From JAVVHH01 sp050954595 (lineage in GTDB: Bacteria > Pseudomonadota > Alphaproteobacteria > Acetobacterales > Acetobacteraceae): DNA of 11,805 nucleotides. The position numbers were made by a program, and so were the translations under genes. The stretch covers positions 1 through 11,805 of the forward strand of contig JBPBQE010000400.1 of the NCBI GenBank assembly GCA_050954595.1, written 5' to 3'. Positions 6,908 to 11,805 of this stretch are shown one piece after another (within the stretch, counting starts at the first letter, position 1; every line of letters begins with the position of its first letter). The notes beneath the pieces were generated by a model that ran no database searches, was not told the DNA's origin, and saw only the letters and a list, made by a program, of their open reading frames with translations.

Positions 6908-6925
6908 CCAAGAGGAGGTTTCCAA

Positions 6926-7813
6926 ATGTCCTACGCCAATAACGCTCAATCGAGCGGCACCTTGAACCACACGCATCGGCGCATCTCCTGGGCCGCCATC
7001 TTCGGCGGCGTGATCCTGGCCGTGACCGTGCAGATCCTGCTGACCCTGCTCGGCGCCGGGATCGGCCTCGGCACCATCAACGTCCAGTCGGGGACATCTC
7101 CCGATGCCAGCACCTTGGGCATCGGCGCCGCGCTGTGGTGGATGGTCACCAGCCTGGTCGCGCTGGCGGTGGGTGGTTACGTGTCGGCGTGGCTCGCCGG
7201 GACCGAGACGCGCTGGGACGGCATGCTGCATGGCCTGGTCACCTGGGGTATCGCAGCGATGCTGTCGCTGTATCTGCTGACCAGTGCGGTCGGCGGCGTC
7301 GTCGGCGGTGGTTTCTCTGCGTTGGGAAGCATGGTCAGCGCGGCCGGTAGCGGGATTTCATCGGCGGCCAAGCCGCTCGCGCAAGCGGCCGGGATCACGC
7401 CGGATACGCTGCAGCAGCAGGCCGAAGCCTATCTCAAGCCGGTCGCGCCGGACCTGGCCAACATGAGCCCGCAGGACGCCGCCAAGTCGATCGCGACCGA
7501 TCTGGTCACGTTCGCCAAGGGCGGGCCGGATTCGGCCGCGGTCAAGGAGCGCATCATCGACATCATGGCCGCGCAGCAGAAGATCGGTCGTGACCAGGCG
7601 GCGCAGCAATTCGATGCGACGCAAGCCAAGCTGCAGGCGGAGCAGCAGCGCGCGATCGCGGCAGCCAAGACCGCGGCCGATGCCAGTGCGGCGGCGGCGT
7701 CCAAGGCTGCGTTCGGCAGTTTCGTCGCCCTGCTGATCGGTGCGGTAGCTGCCGCGCTCGGCGGTGCCTTTGCGGTCGGGAAGCGTGTAGCCGGTTACCG
7801 GGTCGCGCGCTAA
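6926..7813 (+). CDS. PhnA-like multi-pass membrane protein of unknown function
   Basis: A 295-residue protein of the type often labelled 'PhnA-like' in alphaproteobacteria; that label does not imply phosphonate metabolism. Three hydrophobic segments lie in the first half (about 20-48, 63-91, 100-135), beginning with the typical RISWAAIFGGVILAV and followed by GGYVSAWLAG. A soluble middle (about 140-260) includes a long Ala/Gln-rich helix (about 205-260, probable coiled coil). A fourth membrane helix (about 263-283, FVALLIGAVAAALGG) ends in a short basic tail. Function is unknown; the glycine-rich helices suggest assembly with itself or partners. ATG 6926 is chosen over an in-frame ATG at 6896 because AGGAGG lies 7 nt before it. 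It ends the stress-like block and is followed by a strong hairpin. Confidence 0.8.
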   Translation: MSYANNAQSSGTLNHTHRRISWAAIFGGVILAVTVQILLTLLGAGIGLGTINVQSGTSPDASTLGIGAALWWMVTSLVALAVGGYVSAWLAGTETRWDGMLHGLVTWGIAAMLSLYLLTSAVGGVVGGGFSALGSMVSAAGSGISSAAKPLAQAAGITPDTLQQQAEAYLKPVAPDLANMSPQDAAKSIATDLVTFAKGGPDSAAVKERIIDIMAAQQKIGRDQAAQQFDATQAKLQAEQQRAIAAAKTAADASAAAASKAAFGSFVALLIGAVAAALGGAFAVGKRVAGYRVAR

Positions 7814-7827
7814 CCATCGGAGTAGTC

Positions 7828-7857
7828 CGCGTCGGCCCTCGATCAGGGGCCGGCGCG
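7828..7857 (+). terminator. Strong hairpin closing the stress-gene block
   Basis: CGCGTCGGCCC (7828-7838) pairs with GGGCCGGCGCG (7847-7857): 11 bp including one G-T wobble, with an 8-nt loop. It lies 15 bp after the PhnA-like stop and upstream of the metal operon. No T-run follows, so it may terminate inefficiently or act as an mRNA 3' stabiliser. Confidence 0.55.
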
Positions 7858-7888
7858 ACCGCCTTGCCGTCCGATCGGAAGCCTCCTA

Positions 7889-8284
7889 GTGCATGACCCC
7901 ATGCGAGGCATGCGGCTCATGGGGGGACTGGCGAAAGGCATGCCCGGCATGCTGCTCGCGCTGCTGCTGCTGTTCTCCCGCCTGATCGCGCCAGTGGCGG
8001 CGATGCCCGCTCCCGTGCCGCACGGCATCGACGCCGTGGCACTGCAGACGATCTGCCATGGTGACGGACCCGGCCAGATCGACCCGTCCGATCATCGCGA
8101 CTGCCTGCTGTGCCCGGCGTGTCACCTGGTTTCGCATGCGGTGTTGCCGGCACCGGTCGTGTCGGCCCCGCCGCCGCCCTTGACCGTCATCGCCGTCGCG
8201 ACCCCGCTGCCGCCCGCGACCGGCCCGCCCAGCCGGGTGCGCCCCACCGCACAACCGACCGGACCACCCCGCCACTCCGCCTGA
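7889..8284 (+). CDS. DUF2946-like small exported Cys/His protein
   Basis: A 131-residue protein with a hydrophobic signal at about 18-38 (MPGMLLALLLLFSRLIAPVAA), a short conserved-looking core ICHGDG (55-60), then DHRDCLLCPACHL (68-80), and a Pro-rich tail. The clustered C56, H57, C72, C75, C78, H79 and H83 could bind a metal or form disulfides in the periplasm. This pattern resembles DUF2946, a family of unknown function often found near metal uptake genes. The N-terminus is Met-rich (six Met in the first 18 residues), so the start is uncertain: GTG 7889 has CGGAAG 7 nt upstream, while ATG at 7901, 7910, 7919 and 7940 are in frame. The ABC transporter genes follow after 68 bp, so co-transcription is likely. 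Confidence 0.65.
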   Translation: MHDPMRGMRLMGGLAKGMPGMLLALLLLFSRLIAPVAAMPAPVPHGIDAVALQTICHGDGPGQIDPSDHRDCLLCPACHLVSHAVLPAPVVSAPPPPLTVIAVATPLPPATGPPSRVRPTAQPTGPPRHSA

Positions 8285-8352
8285 ACGCTCGTCCGCGGTG
8301 CCTGCCCCAGTGCTGGCGCCGGTCTGCTGCATTCTCGTCCGGAGTTCCCCTC

Positions 8353-9486
8353 ATGTCATTCCGCCCTCCCGGCCTGAGCCGTCGCTCGGCCCTGGCTCTC
8401 GGCCTGTCGCTGCCGCTGGCGCGGCCGCTCGCTGCCCGCGCCGCTTCGCTGACCATCACCGACGCCCTCGGCCGCACCGTTGCGCTTAAGGGGCCGGCCG
8501 AGCGGATCGTGCTCGGCTTCAACTACGAGGAATATACCGCCATCGCCGGGCCGGCCGGGTGGGACCGCGTGGTCGGGTTCGCCCGGACGCTTTGGACCGA
8601 TTGGCGCCCGGCGACCTTCAAGCGCTACCTCGCGCCGATCCCGCGGCTGGCGACGCTGCCCGATGTCGGCAACACCGAGGATGGCACGTTCAGCCTGGAA
8701 AAAGTGCTGTCGCTGCGGCCGGACCTGGTGGTGATGGCGGAATGGTCGTTCGGCCAACTGCGCGATCAGGTCGGGCAGTTGGAGGCGCTCGGCATTCCGG
8801 TGGTGGTGATCGACTACAACGCCGAGATGCCGGAGCGGCACGTCGCCAGCACGATCGCGTTGGGGCGGGCGACCGATAACGAGGAGCGGGGCCGCATCCT
8901 GGCTGCGCTCTACGCCGGCAAGATGGACGAGATCGGCCGCCGGGCTGCCACCGCCGGTACCCGTCCCAAGGTCTATCTCGAACTCGGCCAGGGCGGCGCC
9001 GGCACGATCGGCAACAGCTACTGGCAGAGCATGTGGGGTCGGCTGCTCGACCGGATCGGCGCCACCAACATCGCCGCCGGCCATATCGCCGGGGCCTGGG
9101 GTCCGCTCAGCCCGGAATACGTGCTGGCCGCTGACCCGGATGCCATCTTCATCGCCGGCTCCTCCTGGGTGAACCGGCCCGGCGCGGTCATCACCGGCTA
9201 CGATGCGCCGGTCGAGCTGACCCGGTCGCGCCTGGCGCCCTACGCGCAACGCGAGGGGTGGTCCGGCCTGGCGGCGATCAAATCCGGCGAACTGCACGCC
9301 ATCGAACACGGCCTGTCGCGCGCCCTGTTCGACTACACGGCGACCCAGTATCTCGCCAAGCAGCTGTATCCCGAGCCGTTCGCCGACATCGACCCGGTGG
9401 CCGAACTCCGGCGCTATCACGAGCAGTTCCTGCCAGTGCCGTTCGAGGGCACATGGATGACCCGGCTCACGCCGAAATCGGCATGA
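8353..9486 (+). CDS. ABC transporter substrate-binding protein, FepB/BtuF-like
   Basis: A 377-residue exported binding protein of the class that serves FecCD-type importers of ferric siderophores, haem, cobalamin or related metal complexes. The N-terminus has a twin-arginine pattern (S9-R10-R11, then ALALGLSLPLA) and a likely cleavage near ARA/AS at about 30, with no lipobox, so it is probably a free periplasmic protein. Typical features include the opening TITDALGRTVALKGPAERIV, LPDVGN and SLEKVLSLRPDLVV, the mid-domain IPVVVIDY, and the second lobe with GRLLDRIGATNIA and LSPEYVLAADPDAIFI. ATG 8353 has GGAG 8 nt upstream; the frame is open earlier but without signal-like sequence. Its stop overlaps the permease start (ATGA). 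The ligand cannot be read from sequence; the neighbouring nickel/cobalt permease suggests one of those metals, alternatively iron or cobalamin. Confidence 0.88.
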   Translation: MSFRPPGLSRRSALALGLSLPLARPLAARAASLTITDALGRTVALKGPAERIVLGFNYEEYTAIAGPAGWDRVVGFARTLWTDWRPATFKRYLAPIPRLATLPDVGNTEDGTFSLEKVLSLRPDLVVMAEWSFGQLRDQVGQLEALGIPVVVIDYNAEMPERHVASTIALGRATDNEERGRILAALYAGKMDEIGRRAATAGTRPKVYLELGQGGAGTIGNSYWQSMWGRLLDRIGATNIAAGHIAGAWGPLSPEYVLAADPDAIFIAGSSWVNRPGAVITGYDAPVELTRSRLAPYAQREGWSGLAAIKSGELHAIEHGLSRALFDYTATQYLAKQLYPEPFADIDPVAELRRYHEQFLPVPFEGTWMTRLTPKSA

Positions 9487-10514
9487 GCGATGCCGTCCAG
9501 GCCTGGCGCGGTCGCAACGCCAGACGCACGGTGGTGACGGGCTGCGGCGCCTTGCTGCTCGCCGGGTCGTTCGCGGCCGATCTGGCCACCGGGCCGGCGC
9601 AGTTGCCGATCCCGGCGGTGCTGGGCTCGCTGCTGCATGCGGGCGGCGACCCGGTGCTCGACGCCATCGTCCGCACGCTACGCCTGCCGGTGGCGCTGAT
9701 GGCGGCGACCGTGGGGGCGGCGCTGGGCATCTCGGGCGCGGTGATGCAGACCATCCTGAACAATCCGCTGGCCAGCAGCTACACGCTGGGCATTTCGGCC
9801 GGCGCCGGGTTCGGGGCGGCGCTGGCGATCCTGGTCGGGGCGGCGCTGCCGCTGCCGGAGGCATGGGCGGTGCCGATCGCGGCGTTCCTGTTCGCCGGCA
9901 TCGCCTGCGCCGCCGTGGCCGGGGTGGGCCGGATGCGTGGCGCGACGCCGGAACTGCTGGTGCTGGCCGGGATCGCCTGCCTGTTCCTGTTCCAGGCGCT
10001 GCTGTCGCTGCTGCAGTTCCTGGCGTCGCCGGAGGCGCTGCAGCAGATCGTGTTCTGGTTGTTCGGCAGCCTGCTGCGCTCGACCCTGCCGAAGGTGGGC
10101 ATCGTGACGTTGGTGCTGGCGGTGACGGTTCCGGTGCTGCTGGCCGATGCCTGGCGGCTGACGGCGCTCAAGCTGGGGGATGACCGGGCCCGTGCGCTCG
10201 GCGTCCGGGTGGATGCCGTACGGCTGCGGGCGTTCGTCATCGTGTCGCTGTTGACCGGCGCCGCGGTCGCCTTTGTTGGCACGATAGGCTTCGTCGGGCT
10301 GGTGGCGCCGCACATCGCCCGGATGCTGGTGGGCGAGGACCAGCGGCATCTGTTGCCGGCGTCGGCAGTGTTCGGCGCGCTGCTGCTGTCCGCAGCTTCG
10401 GTGACGAGCAAGCTCATCCTCCCCGGCACCGTGTTCCCCATCGGCATCGTCACCGCGCTGATCGGGGTGCCGTTCTTCGGCTGGTTGGTGCTGGCGACGC
10501 GGCGGCCGATGTGA
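9483..10514 (+). CDS. FecCD-type ABC transporter permease
   Basis: A 343-residue, very hydrophobic inner-membrane permease of the BtuC/FecCD family, matching the family's usual length of 320-350 and about ten helices. Hallmarks are LRLPVALMAATVGAALGISG (66-85), the NNPLASSYTLGISAGAGFG stretch (93-111), and GLVAPHIARMLVG (272-284), the cytoplasmic coupling region that contacts the ATPase. It forms the channel through which the substrate-binding protein's ligand enters the cell. The start ATG overlaps the upstream stop by four bases, and its stop overlaps the GTG start of the ATPase, so the three genes are translationally coupled. One permease gene implies a homodimer, as in BtuCD. Confidence 0.93.
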   Translation: MSDAVQAWRGRNARRTVVTGCGALLLAGSFAADLATGPAQLPIPAVLGSLLHAGGDPVLDAIVRTLRLPVALMAATVGAALGISGAVMQTILNNPLASSYTLGISAGAGFGAALAILVGAALPLPEAWAVPIAAFLFAGIACAAVAGVGRMRGATPELLVLAGIACLFLFQALLSLLQFLASPEALQQIVFWLFGSLLRSTLPKVGIVTLVLAVTVPVLLADAWRLTALKLGDDRARALGVRVDAVRLRAFVIVSLLTGAAVAFVGTIGFVGLVAPHIARMLVGEDQRHLLPASAVFGALLLSAASVTSKLILPGTVFPIGIVTALIGVPFFGWLVLATRRPM

Positions 10515-11266
10515 TCAGCGCACGGGACGTGACGGTCCGCTATGGCGGCCGGGTCGCGGTGGATGGGGTGTGCCTGGAGGCCCGGCCGGGCGAGGTGCTG
10601 GCCATCCTGGGCGCCAACGGTTCCGGCAAGACGTCGCTGCTGCGGGCGCTGGCCGGGGTTCAGGCGTGCGGCGGCACCGTGGTGCACGGTGCGGCGTCAG
10701 TCGGCTACATGCCGCAGGACAATGCGGTGAGGGCGGCGTTGACGGCGTTCGAGGTCGTGCTGCTGGGCCGGTTGCGGTCGCTGACGTTGCGTGTCGGCGA
10801 GGGCGACCTGGAGGCTGCGCGGGCGGCGCTGGCGGAGTTGGGGATCGTGGACCTCGCCGCGCGCGCCATCGGCGAACTCAGCGGCGGGCAGCGTCAGCTG
10901 GTGTTCATGGCGCAGGTGCTGGCGGCCGATCCGGCGATCTTGCTGCTGGACGAACCCACCAGCGCGCTCGACATCGCCCACCAGCTGCACGTGCTCGACC
11001 TGCTGCGCACGACCACGATCCGCCGGGGGCTGACCACGGTTGCGGTGCTGCACGACCTCAATGCCGCGGCACGCTTCTCGGACCGCATGGCGCTGATGGC
11101 CGGCGGTCGCTTGCTCTGCGCCGGCACGGCGGCCAGTGTGCTGACCGAGGCGGTGTTGCGGGAAGCCTATGGCGTGGAGGTGTGCGTCATGGCCGCGCCG
11201 GACGGCCGACCGGTGGTGATCCCGCTTCGCGCGGACAGCTTCAAGGCTGGCCACTCCGGCCGGTAG
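10511..11266 (+). CDS. ABC transporter ATP-binding protein, FecE/FepC/BtuD-like
   Basis: A 251-residue cytoplasmic ATPase with all expected motifs: Walker A GANGSGKT (34-41), Q-loop Q69 (YMPQDN), signature LSGGQ (123-127), Walker B ILLLDEP (143-149) with E148 as catalytic base, and switch histidine H191 (VLHDLN). It powers the adjacent FecCD-type permease. Length and order are typical of metal-chelate importers. It starts with GTG at 10511 inside the overlap GTGA with the permease stop, which explains the absence of its own strong ribosome-binding site. It ends only 9 bp from the 3' end of the convergent NiCoT gene, and no clear terminator separates them. Confidence 0.94.
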   Translation: MISARDVTVRYGGRVAVDGVCLEARPGEVLAILGANGSGKTSLLRALAGVQACGGTVVHGAASVGYMPQDNAVRAALTAFEVVLLGRLRSLTLRVGEGDLEAARAALAELGIVDLAARAIGELSGGQRQLVFMAQVLAADPAILLLDEPTSALDIAHQLHVLDLLRTTTIRRGLTTVAVLHDLNAAARFSDRMALMAGGRLLCAGTAASVLTEAVLREAYGVEVCVMAAPDGRPVVIPLRADSFKAGHSGR

Positions 11267-11275
11267 ACCCGGGCT

Positions 11276-11805
11276 TCACCCGCGCGCGCGTTCGACCGGG
11301 AGGTCATCGAGGCCGCGGTAGCGGTAGATCACGACGGAGCCGATCCAGGCGGCGATGAAGATGCCGATGATGATGAAGCCGAGATTGTTGAAGTTCTCGT
11401 TCAGGGCGCCGATGCCGTCCCAGAACCAGCCGGAGAGGGCAAGCTTGTCGCCGATCAGGCCGAGGGCCTCGATGCCGCCGACCAGGAAAGCCACGACGAC
11501 CGACACCAGGGTGATGGTCAGGTTGTAGTACAGCTTGCGGATCGGCTTGACGAAGGCCCAGTCGTAGGCGCCGAGCATCAGCACGCCGTCCGTCGTGTCG
11601 ATCAGCGACATGCCGGCGGTGAACAGCGCCGGGAACACCATGATCGACCAGATCGAGATGCCCTGGGCCGCTTGGGTGGCAGAGATGCCGAGCAGCCCGA
11701 TCTCGGTGGCGGTGTCGAAGCCGAGGCCGAACAGGAAGCCGAGCGGGAACATGTGCCAGCTCCGGGTCACCAGCCGGAACAGCGGCCGGAACAGCCGGGC
11801 GAGCA
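11276..11805 (-). CDS. NiCoT-family nickel/cobalt permease (5' part beyond window)
   Basis: The visible 176 residues are the C-terminal half of a HoxN/HupN/NixA-type secondary transporter that imports Ni2+ and/or Co2+ across the inner membrane. Two family signatures are present: LGFDTATEIGLL and FTAGMSLIDTTDGVLM. Membrane helices follow (YNLTITLVSVVVAFLVGGIE and NNLGFIIIGIFIAAWIGSVV), then a polar tail ending RGLDDLPVERARG. The HX4DH signature of helix II and the start codon lie past base 11805; the frame is open to the edge, so the internal GTG at 11770 is not the start. It is convergent with the ABC operon, so the two are not co-transcribed rightwards. Ni versus Co preference cannot be decided from this half. 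Confidence 0.93.
   Translation of the reverse strand, partial: LARLFRPLFRLVTRSWHMFPLGFLFGLGFDTATEIGLLGISATQAAQGISIWSIMVFPALFTAGMSLIDTTDGVLMLGAYDWAFVKPIRKLYYNLTITLVSVVVAFLVGGIEALGLIGDKLALSGWFWDGIGALNENFNNLGFIIIGIFIAAWIGSVVIYRYRGLDDLPVERARG

Noticed and set aside
7814..7888. Cobalamin riboswitch or NikR site before the metal operon
   Set aside because: The gap is too short for a B12 riboswitch, has no B12-box-like sequence, and no GTATGA/TCATAC pair is present.
8110..8352. N-terminal extension of the substrate-binding protein from 8110
   Set aside because: It overlaps the DUF2946-like gene and would bury the Tat-type signal peptide.
8356..9864. A 502-codon minus-strand open frame opposite the ABC binding protein
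   Set aside because: It is a shadow of two overlapping real genes, with no recognisable domain.
11279..11292. Alternating CG tract near the end of the NiCoT gene
   Set aside because: It encodes the Arg/Ala-rich C-terminus (ERARG) and is expected in a GC-rich genome.

Overview
The window is GC-rich and densely coded. The gene content (MbfA, a PhnA-like membrane protein, a NiCoT transporter, a PAS-LuxR regulator) points to an alphaproteobacterium, plausibly of the Acetobacteraceae or a nearby Rhodospirillales group. That placement is inferred from gene families and base composition; there is no rRNA or other marker here.

Layout. (1) 1-656, minus strand: 3'-truncated mbfA, a membrane-bound ferritin-like and VIT-type iron exporter, read from a TTG start. 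(2) 657-982: a divergent intergenic region with a perfect 13-bp palindrome next to an extended -10 for mbfA, a leader hairpin, and another hairpin against the ggt ribosome-binding site. (3) 983-2737: ggt, a secreted gamma-glutamyltransferase with all main catalytic residues. (4) 2791-4340: a three-PAS, LuxR-HTH regulator broken by a one-base frameshift near 3718. (5) 4485-7813: a run of small stress or envelope genes: a CsbD-like protein, an aquaporin with an extra YqjD-like membrane tail, a LEA2/WHy-domain lipoprotein, a free YqjD/DUF883-like protein, and a PhnA-like four-helix membrane protein. A strong hairpin at 7828-7857 closes it. (6) 7889-11266: a metal-uptake operon with a small Cys/His-containing DUF2946-like secreted protein, then a Tat-type FepB/BtuF-like binding protein, a FecCD-type permease and an ATPase; the last three overlap or nearly so. 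(7) 11276-11805, minus strand: the 3' part of a NiCoT nickel/cobalt permease, convergent with the ABC operon.

How it may work together. Two ends of the window concern transition metals: iron detoxification by MbfA, and a FecBCD-type importer beside a NiCoT permease, which makes nickel or cobalt a reasonable substrate guess for the importer. The middle block looks like an osmotic, desiccation or envelope-stress island: water flux, a protective LEA-type lipoprotein, CsbD, and two proteins with the same short glycine-zipper membrane anchor. The most unusual single item is the aquaporin whose C-terminus carries a YqjD-like anchor, next to a free-standing YqjD-like protein. No tRNA, rRNA, CRISPR array, insertion sequence or recognisable riboswitch was seen.
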